From: Streptomyces regalis
GTDB taxonomy: Bacteria; Actinomycetota; Actinomycetes; Streptomycetales; Streptomycetaceae
Length of the DNA: 64,000 nucleotides
Reading direction: 5' to 3'
NCBI RefSeq assembly: GCF_001509475.1
Contig: NZ_LLZG01000001.1
Coordinates: 62,001-126,000 of the forward strand
The first letter of the stretch is position 1, and every line of letters starts with the position of its first letter. Positions 28,094-36,487 of the stretch are shown one piece after another. The notes below the pieces were generated by a model that was given only the letters and a program-made list of their open reading frames with translations, was not told where the DNA came from and made no database searches. Both the position numbers and the translations under genes were made by a program.

Positions 28094-28957
28094 GTGGGGG
28101 TCGTCTTGAGGGTCGTCCTGCTGGGCACCGCCGCCGGAGGCGGGTTCCCGCGATGGAACTGCGCCTGCGCGCGGTGCGCCGCCGCACGTGACGGCAAGCT
28201 GCCTGCCCGCACCCCGGAATGCGCGGCCGTCACCGGCAACTCCCGCGACTGGTGGCTGCTGAACGCCTCGCCGGACATCCGCGCCCGGCTCACCGCCAAC
28301 CCCGCCCTGTGGCCGGGCCCCCGGGACACTCCGGTACGGGGCGTGCTGCTGACGGACGCCGAGGCCGATCACGTGGCGGGCCTGGCCGTGCTGCGCGGAA
28401 CGGCGGGGTTCAAGACGTACGCCGCCCCGCCCGTGCTCGCCGCCCTGGCCCCGGCGCGGGCGGCCCTCGACCGCCACGCCCCGGGGGAGTGGGCGGACAG
28501 CCTGACGGAGGGCGGGTTCGTGCTGTCCGGCGGCCTGGTCGCCACGGCGCATCCCGTCGCCGGTGAGCCGTCGGCGTACGTGCCGGGCCGGGCGAACGAC
28601 CACCGCTGGGTGACGGCGTACCGCATCGAGGATCTGGCCACCGGAGGCGTCCTCGTCTACGTGCCCCGCGTGAGTGCGTGGACCCCGATGCTGGACGACC
28701 TCGTCGAAGAGGCGGACTGCGTTGTACTGGACGGCACGCACTTCACGGCAGACGAGGCGACGCAGGCCGGGCGTCATCTGCCCGTCTCGGGACCCGACGG
28801 CAGCCTCAGCGCCCTGACCCGCCACCCGCAGGCCCGGCGGATCTACACCCACCTGGCCGACACGAACCCCCTGCTCGACCCCGCCTCGGCGGCTCGCACG
28901 CAGGTGTCCGAGGCGGGCGTCGAAGTCCTCCCGGACGGGGCGGAGCTCGTGCTCTAG
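28094..28957 (+). CDS. pqqB: PqqB-like metallo-beta-lactamase-fold protein
   Basis: 287 residues from GTG 28094; TTG 28106 is an alternative giving the usual (L)RVVLLGTAAGGGFP start. PqqB hallmarks are present: LLGTAAGGGFPRWNCAC at the N-terminus, LTDAEADHVAGL, a long SPDIRARL segment and THLADTNPLL near the C-terminus. PqqB participates in oxidation of the PqqA-derived precursor during pyrroloquinoline quinone synthesis. No pqqA, C, D or E lies in the window, so this is an orphan; it may serve a distant cluster or have another role. Flanked by gene relics on the left and a convergent MarR gene on the right. Confidence 0.88.
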   Translation: MGVVLRVVLLGTAAGGGFPRWNCACARCAAARDGKLPARTPECAAVTGNSRDWWLLNASPDIRARLTANPALWPGPRDTPVRGVLLTDAEADHVAGLAVLRGTAGFKTYAAPPVLAALAPARAALDRHAPGEWADSLTEGGFVLSGGLVATAHPVAGEPSAYVPGRANDHRWVTAYRIEDLATGGVLVYVPRVSAWTPMLDDLVEEADCVVLDGTHFTADEATQAGRHLPVSGPDGSLSALTRHPQARRIYTHLADTNPLLDPASAARTQVSEAGVEVLPDGAELVL

Positions 28958-28988
28958 GTCCCTTCGTCTGAGCCCCCGGCGTCCGGCG

Positions 28989-29378
28989 TCAGCCGCCCAG
29001 CATCCGGGCCAGCGCGTCGCGCTGCAGCGGCAGGACCTCGGCGTGCAGGTCACGGCCCTTGCGGGTGAGGGCGACGAACACGCCGCGCCGGTCCTCCGCG
29101 CAGACGGAACGCTCCACCAGGCCATCCTTCTCCAGCCGGCCGATGAGCCGGGACAGCGCGCTCTGGCTGAGGTGGACCCGTCCGACGAGGTTCTGCACCC
29201 GGCACTGCTCGCCCTCTTCGGGCGTCGCGGACGCGAGGATGTCGAGCACCTCGAAGTCGCTCGCGCCCAGACCGTGCGGGTGCAGTACGCGGTCGATCTC
29301 GCACATGGTGCGCGCGTGCACCGACAGGATGTCCCGCCACCGTTCCTCGAGCCCTGCGTCGGCCGTCTTCACTGCCAT
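28989..29378 (-). CDS. MarR-family transcriptional regulator
   Basis: 129 residues, slightly short for the family. The winged helix is canonical: DFEVLDILAS, the recognition helix LSQSALSRLIGRLEKDGLV and the wing EDRRGVFVALT. No redox cysteine pair of the OhrR type is evident. Its promoter region carries a GTTG-N6-CAAC dyad, suggesting self-repression. The downstream-oriented VOC gene on the same strand (29477-29827) lies upstream of it and could be co-regulated. Confidence 0.9.
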   Translation of the reverse strand: MAVKTADAGLEERWRDILSVHARTMCEIDRVLHPHGLGASDFEVLDILASATPEEGEQCRVQNLVGRVHLSQSALSRLIGRLEKDGLVERSVCAEDRRGVFVALTRKGRDLHAEVLPLQRDALARMLGG

Positions 29379-29406
29379 ACCGGCACGGTAGCACCAAACC
29401 GGCCAT

Positions 29407-29424
29407 TTGTTGACTGTGCAACTA
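29407..29424. promoter_or_regulatory. Candidate MarR operator
   Basis: GTTG-ACTGTG-CAAC (29409-29422), extendable with flanking T and A, lies 31 bases upstream of the MarR start. TAGTTGC-type dyads are typical MarR sites in streptomycetes. Binding is inferred. Confidence 0.45.
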
Positions 29425-29476
29425 GTGCGTGCGCAAGTGAAGCGCGACCGCCCCGGGAGCGCGTCACAGCGGGCTC

Positions 29477-29827
29477 TCAGCCGGTCGGGTCCTGGAGCAG
29501 CCCGACGAGATTGCCGTCCGCGTCCTTCACGGAGGCGATCAGCCTGCCGCCGCCGACGTCGTGGACGTCCTGGAGCGTCTCGGCGCCCGCCTCCAGCAGG
29601 GCCGTGAGGGTCGCCCTGATGTCGTCGACGTGCCAGTAGGGGACCGGACCGGTCATGCCCTTCGCGTGCCCGTTGGGGTCCAGGCCGACGTCCTGCCCGG
29701 CGTCCTTGAAGCCGACGTAGTACGGCTCGTCCGCGTACGGCTCCGTGCCCAGCAGGGCCCTGAACAGGGCCTTCGTCCGGTCGAGGTCCTTGACGGGGTA
29801 GATGATCGTGTTGACTCCGGCGGTCAT
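29477..29827 (-). CDS. VOC-family (glyoxalase/bleomycin-resistance fold) protein
   Basis: 116 residues forming two beta-alpha-beta-beta-beta modules: IIYPVKDLDRTKALFRALLG and the second half beginning PYWHVDDIRATL, ending DADGNLVGLLQ. The family includes glyoxalase I, dioxygenases and drug-binding proteins; substrate unknown. Upstream of the MarR gene on the same strand with 98 bases between. Confidence 0.88.
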   Translation of the reverse strand: MTAGVNTIIYPVKDLDRTKALFRALLGTEPYADEPYYVGFKDAGQDVGLDPNGHAKGMTGPVPYWHVDDIRATLTALLEAGAETLQDVHDVGGGRLIASVKDADGNLVGLLQDPTG

Positions 29828-29988
29828 GGCGTTCTCCCGATGACGTGTGCTCCGACGTGTTTCGTCGGTGGCTTCACGCTAGGACGGGGGAGCGGCCCCG
29901 GACTTCTCGATTCCTGACCGATCGCACACCGAGGGCGCGCCCACGGCTGATCACCGTGCGGCGCGCCCTCGCGGCCCGTGTGCCGCCG

Positions 29989-31020
29989 TTACGTCGACTC
30001 CCGCTTCACCAGCTCCGTCGGCAGGATCACCGCCGCCGGGTCCTCGCCGCCGATCTGCGCGAGCAGCAACCGCACCATCTCGGCGCTGATGCGGTCGTAG
30101 GGCTGGCGGATCGTCGTGAGGGCGGGCGTGGCCTCCGTGGCCGCGCTGGAGTCGTCGAAGCCGCCCACCGAGACGTCCTCGGGCACCCGGCGGCCCGCCC
30201 GGTTCAGCGCCGTCAGGGCGCCCTGCGCCATCAGGTCGGAGGCCACGAACAAGGCGTCCATGTCCGGGGCCTGCGCCAGCAGCCGTTCGGCGCCTGCCTC
30301 GCCACTGGCCCGGCTGTAGTCGCCGGAGACGATGAGCCGGTCGTCGATCTCGACGCCCGCCTCCGAGAGCACCTCTTTGTAGCCGGCGAGGCGATCGACA
30401 CCGCCCGGGGTGTCCAGCGGGCCGCTCACCATGCCGATCCGGCGGCGGCCCAGCGACAGCAGGTGGCGCACCATGTCACGGGCGCCGTCCCGGTCGTCCG
30501 CGGCCACGTAACTCACCTTGGAACCGAGCCCCATGGGCTTGCCGCACTGGACGAGGGGCACGCCCGCCTCGCGCAGCTCCTCGGCCACCGGGTCACCGGA
30601 GTGGCTGGACACCAGCAGCACCCCGTCGACGTGCCCCGCCGTGATGTACCGCGTTATGCGGCGCCGTTCGTCCCGCGTGCCCGCCAGCATCAGCAGCAGC
30701 GGAATGTCGTGCGCGGCCAGCGCCTGCGTGCAGCCGCTCAGCAGGACATTGAAGTTGGGGTCCTCGAAGAACCTCTCCTGCGGCTCGGTCAGCAGGAAGC
30801 CGATCGAGTCCGAACGCCCTGTGATCAGCGAGCGGGCATGCCGGTTGACGACGTAACCCGTCCTGCGGATCGCCGCGTTGACCGCCTTCTGCGCGGTCGG
30901 GCTGACGTAGTGCCCGCCGTTGAGCACCCGCGAGACGGTGCCCCGTGAGACTCCGGCCTCGCGCGCCACGTCGTGGATAGTCGGCGGCTTGCGTCGGCCC
31001 CCCGTGTTGCTCATGGTCAT
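29989..31020 (-). CDS. LacI-family regulator of the galactan locus
   Basis: 343 residues from ATG 31020, whose TGA overlap with the upstream permease stop (ATGA) fixes the start and shows co-transcription. The N-terminal LacI helix-turn-helix (TIHDVAREAGVSRGTVSRVL) and hinge are intact, followed by a periplasmic-binding-like effector domain (SIGFLLTEP, DGVLLVSSHS, FDDSSAATEATPALTTIRQP). It is the last gene of the sugar-importer operon, so it is autoregulated and probably represses that operon and the divergent glycosidases through the palindrome at 34224-34239. The inducer is likely a galacto-oligosaccharide (inference). Confidence 0.92.
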   Translation of the reverse strand: MTMSNTGGRRKPPTIHDVAREAGVSRGTVSRVLNGGHYVSPTAQKAVNAAIRRTGYVVNRHARSLITGRSDSIGFLLTEPQERFFEDPNFNVLLSGCTQALAAHDIPLLLMLAGTRDERRRITRYITAGHVDGVLLVSSHSGDPVAEELREAGVPLVQCGKPMGLGSKVSYVAADDRDGARDMVRHLLSLGRRRIGMVSGPLDTPGGVDRLAGYKEVLSEAGVEIDDRLIVSGDYSRASGEAGAERLLAQAPDMDALFVASDLMAQGALTALNRAGRRVPEDVSVGGFDDSSAATEATPALTTIRQPYDRISAEMVRLLLAQIGGEDPAAVILPTELVKREST

Positions 31021-31925
31021 GACTTTACGGCTCCGGAGAGCAGATCGAGGCTCCAGAACCGCTGGACGACCAGGAAGAGCGCCACCAGCGGAATGACCGC
31101 GAGAAAGGCGCCGGTGATCACCAGCGTGTACAGCGCGGGCGTGTTGGCGCCCTGTTCGAGGAGCGTGAACAGGCCGAGCGTGATCGGGAACTTCTCGTCG
31201 TCGCTGAGCATGATGTATGGCAGCAGGAAGTTGTTCCAGATCGCCACGAACTGGAAGAGGAACACCGTCACCATGCCGGGCACCATCATCGGCAGCGCGA
31301 CCCGGGTGAAGATCCGCCACTCGCTCGCCCCGTCCATCCGACCGGCCTCGACCACGTCGCCGGGCACGGCCGCGGCGGCGTAGATCCGCGAGAGGTAGAC
31401 GCCGTACGGCGAGAGGATCTGCGGGAGCAGCACCGCCAGGTAGGAGTCCGTCAGGTCTGCCTTCGCCAGCAGCAGGTACTGCGGGATGGCGAGGATGACC
31501 GGCGGCATCAGCACACCGGCCAGCAGGACGTTGAACATCGTCTCGCGGCCGCGGAAGCGGTAGATCGCCAGCGCGTAGCCGCTGAACGCCGACACACACG
31601 TCGACAGCAGCGCGCCGAGACCGGCGTACAGCGCGGAGTTGCCCATCCACTGCCAGTACACGCCGTCGCGGTAGGCGCTCAGATCCGAGAAGTTGTCGGC
31701 GAAGCCCGTGCCCGGCAGGAAGGTGAACGTGGAGAACAGCTCACTGCCGGACTTCGTCGCCGCGATCACCACCCACGCCACGGGCAGCAGACAGTAGATC
31801 GCGCCGAGCAGCAGCGTGACCGTCGGGATCAGCGCGATCCGGCTGCGCAGCGGCGGCCGGCTCTGCGCGGTGCCGGGCGTGGCCCCCGCTGCGGTGTCGG
31901 CCTTGCCGACGGCAAGAGAACTCAT
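31017..31925 (-). CDS. Carbohydrate ABC transporter permease (MalG-type)
   Basis: 302 residues with six predicted membrane helices. The cytoplasmic EAA loop (EAGRMDGASEWRIFTRVALP) marks a MalG-family permease. ATG 31925 has GGAGG upstream and overlaps the stop of the MalF-type gene (ATGA); its own stop overlaps the LacI start. Pairs with the next-upstream permease to form the membrane channel. No ATPase gene is in the operon; in streptomycetes a shared MsiK-type ATPase encoded elsewhere usually serves such importers. Confidence 0.93.
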   Translation of the reverse strand: MSSLAVGKADTAAGATPGTAQSRPPLRSRIALIPTVTLLLGAIYCLLPVAWVVIAATKSGSELFSTFTFLPGTGFADNFSDLSAYRDGVYWQWMGNSALYAGLGALLSTCVSAFSGYALAIYRFRGRETMFNVLLAGVLMPPVILAIPQYLLLAKADLTDSYLAVLLPQILSPYGVYLSRIYAAAAVPGDVVEAGRMDGASEWRIFTRVALPMMVPGMVTVFLFQFVAIWNNFLLPYIMLSDDEKFPITLGLFTLLEQGANTPALYTLVITGAFLAVIPLVALFLVVQRFWSLDLLSGAVKS

Positions 31926-32845
31926 CGTGCTGCCTCCTGCTTCTGGCGACGGTTCGCGGCCCGCAGGAACCCGAAGGACAGCAGCAGCGTCGCGAGGGCG
32001 ATGATCGTGGCCTGGGCCGCCGCCGCGTAGATGTCGCCCTTGCCGAAGGCATCCTGGTACACCTTCATCAGCGGACTCCAGGTCGTGGACACGGAGTTGG
32101 TGAGCGGCTTGAGGGTGGTCGGCTCGTTGAACACCTGGAGCGTGGCGATGATCGAGAAGAAGAAGGTCAGCACCAGCGAGGGCGCCACCATCGGGATCTT
32201 GATCTTCAGCGCGATCTGCAGCGGCGTGGCGCCGTCCAGCTTGGCCGCCTCGTACACCTCGGCCGGGATCGCCTGCAGCGAGGTGTAGATGACGATCATG
32301 TTGAAGCCGGTGCCGCCCCAGACCGCGATGTTCGACAGGGCGAGGTACAGCGGCCCGCCGTCCAGCAGGTCGGGCTGCGGCAGGCCCAGCTTCTCGAGCA
32401 CGTAGTAGAAGGGGCTGACGTCCGGCAGGTACAGAAAGCCCCACAGCAGCGCCGCCACGACGCCGGGGATGGCGTACGGCAGGAAGATCGCGAGCCGGGT
32501 GAAGGGCGCGAGCCGCACCTTGTCGGAGTCGAGCATCAGCGCGAACAGCAGGGCGAGGCCCAGCATCACCGGCACCACGATGCAGCCGTAGCCGAGCACG
32601 CGCAGTGCTCCGCCGACCAGCTCGTTGTCGGTGAGGGCGTCCGTGTAGTTCTCCAGCCCGGCCCAGACCTCCTTGCGGGCGCCGGAACCGAGCCCGAGCC
32701 CGGAGACCTTCACCTTGCGGAAGCTGAGCCAGACCGCGTAGCCGATGGGCAGTGCGAAGAAGAGAGCGAAGAGGATCGTGGCGGGGAGGAGGAAGGCGTA
32801 CGGGGCCCCCTTCACCCCGTACGCCCTCCGGCTTGTGCTGGTCAC
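31922..32845 (-). CDS. Carbohydrate ABC transporter permease (MalF-type)
   Basis: 307 residues starting at GTG 32845, which overlaps the stop of the binding-protein gene (GTGA). Six predicted helices and the EAA loop EAAKLDGATPLQIALKIKIP identify a MalF/UgpA-type permease. Functions with the downstream MalG-type subunit for uptake of oligosaccharides, probably galactan-derived by context. Confidence 0.93.
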   Translation of the reverse strand: MTSTSRRAYGVKGAPYAFLLPATILFALFFALPIGYAVWLSFRKVKVSGLGLGSGARKEVWAGLENYTDALTDNELVGGALRVLGYGCIVVPVMLGLALLFALMLDSDKVRLAPFTRLAIFLPYAIPGVVAALLWGFLYLPDVSPFYYVLEKLGLPQPDLLDGGPLYLALSNIAVWGGTGFNMIVIYTSLQAIPAEVYEAAKLDGATPLQIALKIKIPMVAPSLVLTFFFSIIATLQVFNEPTTLKPLTNSVSTTWSPLMKVYQDAFGKGDIYAAAAQATIIALATLLLSFGFLRAANRRQKQEAAR

Positions 32846-34170
32846 TCGGAGACCCCGAAGCCCTGCTTCTTGAGGTCGGCGACCGTGTCGTCCTGCATGG
32901 TCTTCAGGGCGGCGACGAAGTCCGACTTGTTCTTGGCGGCGGAGCCGAAGGCGTCCTTGAAGGTCGTGTAGGCGACGTTCACGTTCGGGCCCCAGGCCGA
33001 CGGTGCCGTCGTCTCGGCGATCTCGGCGGCCTTCGTGTAGAAGTCGGGCTGGTTGGAGAAGTAGTCCGGCGGCGTGGTGAAGGCGCCGCTGAGCTGGGCC
33101 GACGTGGAAGCCGGGTAGATGCCGCTCTCCTTGGCCAGCGCGTTGAGCGCGTCGCCGTCGGTGTTCAGCCAGGCGGCGAACTTGGCGGCGGCCGCCTTGT
33201 TCTTGGAGTCCGTGGTCACGGCGGTGGAGGAGCCGCCCCAGCTGCCGGTGACGTCCTCGGACTGCGACCACTGGGGGAGCGGGGCCATGGCCCACTTGCC
33301 CTTGGTGTCGGGCGCGGCCGTGGTCAGGGTGCCCGGGGCCCACACGGCGCTGACCCAGGCGATCTGCTTGCCGGTGTTGAGCGCCTTGTTCCAGGCCGGG
33401 GTGTACATGGGCTGGTTGTCGATGGCGCCCTCCTTGACGAGGTCGCCCCAGAACCCCGCGACCTTCTGGGAGGCGGCGTCGTCGATGCCGACCTTCCACT
33501 TGTCACCGGAGGTCGTCCACCACTTGGCGCCGGCCTGCTGGGCGAGACCCGCGAAGAGGCCGGAGTCGTTGGCGGAGAAGGTGGTGAGGTCCGTGTCGGG
33601 GGACTTCTTCTTCAGCGCGCGGGCGGTCTCGGCGAACTCGTCCCAGGTGGCCGGGACCTTCAGCCCGTACTTCTTGAAGAGGTCCTGGCGGTAGTAGAAC
33701 ATCATCGGCCCGATGTCCTGCGGGACCGCGTAGACCGCGTCCGTGCCCAGCGTGGTCTGCTGCCACACACCCTCGGCGAACTTGTCCTTCGCGTCGCCGA
33801 CCTCGCTCGCTATGTCCGCGACGGCGTCATTGCTGACCAGCGTCGGCAGCGCCTGGTACTCGGCCTGGACCAGGTCCGGGGCCTTGCCCGCCTTGTGCGC
33901 GGTGAGGATCTTGGTGACCAGCGTGTCGCCGGACGCCTGCTTCTTCACCGTGACCGTGATCTGGTCCTTCTTGCCCGGGCCCTTGTTCCACAGGTCGACG
34001 ACCTTGTCCATCCCGGGCGTCCAGGTCCAGTACGTCAGCGAGACCGGACCCGAAGGGTCCTCGCCGGCGTCTTCGGAGCCGCAGGCGGCAAGGGCGGTGG
34101 CGCCGAGGGCGACGGCGACGCAGGTGGCCGCACTTCTGAAAACGAGTCGCCGACGCTTCGTGATGGGCAT
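32842..34170 (-). CDS. Extracellular sugar-binding lipoprotein (ABC importer)
   Basis: 442 residues. The signal peptide carries an RRR motif at 6-8 and ends in the lipobox LAAC with Cys30, so the protein is lipid-anchored outside the membrane. The mature part is a cluster B solute-binding protein (LTYWTWTPGMDKVVDLW, APDLVQAEYQALPTL, GGSSTAVTTDSKNK). First gene of the importer operon, transcribed from the promoter at 34238-34266. Context with GH42 and GH53 suggests beta-1,4-galacto-oligosaccharides as ligand. Confidence 0.93.
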   Translation of the reverse strand: MPITKRRRLVFRSAATCVAVALGATALAACGSEDAGEDPSGPVSLTYWTWTPGMDKVVDLWNKGPGKKDQITVTVKKQASGDTLVTKILTAHKAGKAPDLVQAEYQALPTLVSNDAVADIASEVGDAKDKFAEGVWQQTTLGTDAVYAVPQDIGPMMFYYRQDLFKKYGLKVPATWDEFAETARALKKKSPDTDLTTFSANDSGLFAGLAQQAGAKWWTTSGDKWKVGIDDAASQKVAGFWGDLVKEGAIDNQPMYTPAWNKALNTGKQIAWVSAVWAPGTLTTAAPDTKGKWAMAPLPQWSQSEDVTGSWGGSSTAVTTDSKNKAAAAKFAAWLNTDGDALNALAKESGIYPASTSAQLSGAFTTPPDYFSNQPDFYTKAAEIAETTAPSAWGPNVNVAYTTFKDAFGSAAKNKSDFVAALKTMQDDTVADLKKQGFGVSE

Positions 34171-34223
34171 GGATCTCTCCCCTGACCTGGGGCCTCCGCC
34201 TGCTGCGAGGGCCCGCCATGCTT

Positions 34224-34239
34224 CTGTGAGCGTTCACAG
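34224..34239. promoter_or_regulatory. LacI-type operator of the galactan importer operon
   Basis: CTGTGAGCGTTCACAG is a 16-bp near-perfect palindrome (one mismatched central pair), the form expected for LacI-family sites. It begins at the -10 hexamer and covers the expected transcription start of the minus-strand promoter, so binding would block initiation. Confidence 0.75.
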
Positions 34240-34266
34240 TAGAGAAACATCCCGGACACTTGTCAA
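34238..34266 (-). promoter_or_regulatory. Promoter of the sugar-importer operon
   Basis: On the minus strand TTGACA (34266-34261) is a perfect -35, followed by 17 bases and TCTACT (34243-34238), a 4/6 match to the -10. The LacI-type operator starts at the last base of the -10. Confidence 0.7.
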
Positions 34267-34353
34267 TGGTTGTTGCTGTGCGGTTATGTTGGGCTCGCAC
34301 CGCCGATCCAGTGTGTGCACGTTCCCAAATGATCGACCAAACGGGAGAGATCC

Positions 34354-36375
34354 ATGCCGGAGACCAACCCCAGGGGCCTCACCGGGCTCGCCTTCGGTGG
34401 GGACTACAACCCCGAGCAGTGGCCGGAAAGCGTCTGGCACGAGGACGTCCGGCTGATGCGGGAGGCCGGCGTCACGATGGTGAGTGTCGGGATCTTCTCC
34501 TGGGCGCTGCTGGAGCCCTCACCCGGGGTGTACGACTTCGGCTGGCTGGACCGCCTCTTCGACCTGCTGCACGAGAACGGCATCCGCGTCGACCTGGGCA
34601 CCCCCACCGTCTGCCCGCCGGTCTGGTTCTACCGCGCGCACCCCGAGGCCCTGCCCGTCACGCCGGAGGGCGTGCGCTACGAGTTCGGCTCCCGCGCCGC
34701 CATCTGCCACAGCAACGCCGACTACCGCGCCGCCGCCGCGACCATCACCACCCAGCTCGCCGAGCGCTACGGCGACCACCCCGCGCTCACGATGTGGCAC
34801 GTGCACAACGAGTACGGCGTCCCCGTCTCGGCCTGCTACTGCGACTCCTGCGCCGCGCACTTCCGGCGCTGGCTGGCGGCGACATACGGGACGGTCGCCG
34901 CAGTCAACGAGGCCTGGGGCACCGCCTTCTGGGGCCAGCGTTACACCGACCTCCAGCAGGTCAACCCGCCGAGGGCGACGCCGACGGCCGTCAACCCGGC
35001 CCAGGCGCTGGACTACAAGCGGTTCGCCGATGCCACCATGCGCGAGAACTTCCGTATGGAGCGGGACATCCTGCACCGCCTCTCGCCGGGCGTCCCGGTC
35101 ACGACCAACTTCATGACGGCCCTCAGCCAGTGCGACTCCGTCGACTACTGGGCCTGGGGCCGTGAGGTCGACCTCGTCACCAACGACCACTACCTGATCA
35201 CCGACGGCCGCCGCACCCACGTCAACCTCGCCATGGCTGCCGACCTCACGCGCTCGGTGGCCGGGGGAGCGCCCTGGATCCTCCTGGAGCACTCCACCTC
35301 GGGCGTCAACTGGCAGGCCCGCAACCCCGCCAAGGCCCCCGGCCAGATGGCCCGCAACTCCCTCGCCCACGTCGCGCGCGGCTCCGAGGGTGCCATGTTC
35401 TTCCAGTGGCGGCAGTCCCGGCGCGGTGCCGAGAAGTTCCACTCGGCGATGCTGCCGCACGGCGGCACGGACACGCGCGTGTGGCGCGAGGTCGTCGAAC
35501 TCGGCGCCGCCCTCGACTCGTTGAGCACGGTCCGCGGCACCCGCACGCAGGCCGACGTGGCCATGCTGTGGGACTGGAACTCCTGGTGGGCGCAGAACCT
35601 CGACTGGCGCCCCACCGAGGACCACGACCCGCGCGAGCGCGCCGACGCCTTCTACGAGGTCCTCTACGACCGCCACCTCACGGTCGACTTCGCCCACCCG
35701 GAAGCCGACTTGTCGGCCTATCCCCTTGTCGTCGTACCCGCGCTGTACCTGATGACGGAGGCGGCCGGCCGCAATCTGCTCCGGTATGTCGAGAACGGCG
35801 GCACCCTCGTCGTGTCGTACTTCTCCGGCATCGTCGACGAGCACGACGCCGTGCACGAGGGCGCCTACCCGGGACCGCTGCGGGACGTCCTCGGCCTGAC
35901 GGTCGAGGAGTTCTCGCCGCTGCTGCGGGAACAGCTGGTGCGCATCACCGGCCCGGACGGCTCCGAGCTCAGCGGCGACGTGTGGACCGAATTCGTCGTC
36001 CCGCGCGGCGCCGAGACCGTCTGGACGTACGCAGACGGACTGACCGCGGGCCACCCCGCCGTCACCCGGCACCGCCTCGGCGAGGGCACCGCCTGGTACG
36101 TCTCCACCCGCCTGGGCGCCGAGGGCCTCGACGCGCTGCTCGGCTGGGCGATCGAGGACGCGCAGGTCGCGCCGCGTGTCGACCTGCCCCGGGACGTCGA
36201 GGTCGTGCGTCGCGCCGGCGAGTCGGGCAGCTACCTGTTCGCCGTCAACCACACCGCGTCGGACGCCAAGGTGCCGCTCGAGACGCCCGGCACCGAGCTG
36301 CTGACCGGTGAACGCGCCGCGGGCCGCCTCGAGGTCCCCGCGGGAGCCGTCCGGGTCGTACGACTCGACGGCTGA
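34354..36375 (+). CDS. GH42 beta-galactosidase
   Basis: 673 residues, full length for family GH42, preceded by GGGAGAG. A-type TIM barrel with the acid/base Glu153 (HVHNEYG) and nucleophile Glu312 (LLEHSTSGVNW). The Zn-type cysteines seen in many GH42 enzymes are present (C118, C161, C163, C166). The trimerisation domain (about 400-600, beginning DVAMLWDWNSWWAQN) and a C-terminal beta domain follow. No signal peptide, so it acts in the cytoplasm, releasing galactose from imported oligosaccharides. Divergent from the importer operon and probably under the same LacI regulator. Confidence 0.95.
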   Translation: MPETNPRGLTGLAFGGDYNPEQWPESVWHEDVRLMREAGVTMVSVGIFSWALLEPSPGVYDFGWLDRLFDLLHENGIRVDLGTPTVCPPVWFYRAHPEALPVTPEGVRYEFGSRAAICHSNADYRAAAATITTQLAERYGDHPALTMWHVHNEYGVPVSACYCDSCAAHFRRWLAATYGTVAAVNEAWGTAFWGQRYTDLQQVNPPRATPTAVNPAQALDYKRFADATMRENFRMERDILHRLSPGVPVTTNFMTALSQCDSVDYWAWGREVDLVTNDHYLITDGRRTHVNLAMAADLTRSVAGGAPWILLEHSTSGVNWQARNPAKAPGQMARNSLAHVARGSEGAMFFQWRQSRRGAEKFHSAMLPHGGTDTRVWREVVELGAALDSLSTVRGTRTQADVAMLWDWNSWWAQNLDWRPTEDHDPRERADAFYEVLYDRHLTVDFAHPEADLSAYPLVVVPALYLMTEAAGRNLLRYVENGGTLVVSYFSGIVDEHDAVHEGAYPGPLRDVLGLTVEEFSPLLREQLVRITGPDGSELSGDVWTEFVVPRGAETVWTYADGLTAGHPAVTRHRLGEGTAWYVSTRLGAEGLDALLGWAIEDAQVAPRVDLPRDVEVVRRAGESGSYLFAVNHTASDAKVPLETPGTELLTGERAAGRLEVPAGAVRVVRLDG

Positions 36376-36382
36376 GCCGACT

Positions 36383-36422
36383 CCCCTCCGCCCGCGCGTG
36401 CCACGAGCCGCGGGCGGAGGGG
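36383..36422 (+). terminator. 14-bp perfect hairpin after the beta-galactosidase gene
   Basis: A perfect 14-bp GC-rich stem (36383-36396 with 36409-36422) and 12-base loop start seven bases after the stop. There is no T-run, as is common in this group. It could end or attenuate the transcript, giving the galactanase separate expression. Confidence 0.65.
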
Positions 36423-36424
36423 CT

Positions 36425-36443
36425 CCTCACCGCCCAGGTGAGG
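36425..36443. promoter_or_regulatory. Dyad upstream of the galactanase gene
   Basis: CCTCACC-N5-GGTGAGG, perfect 7-bp arms, lies 44 bases before the GH53 start. It differs from the LacI-type operator upstream, so any regulator is unknown. Confidence 0.35.
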
Positions 36444-36487
36444 GACACCCCCAACCCCCACTTACGTCGAAGGGACGACGGACGACG

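Noticed and set aside
34224..36443. A second copy of the LacI operator upstream of GH42 or GH53
   Set aside because: GTGTGTGCACGTTC and CCTCACC-N5-GGTGAGG were considered, but neither matches TGTGAGCG-TCACA well enough.
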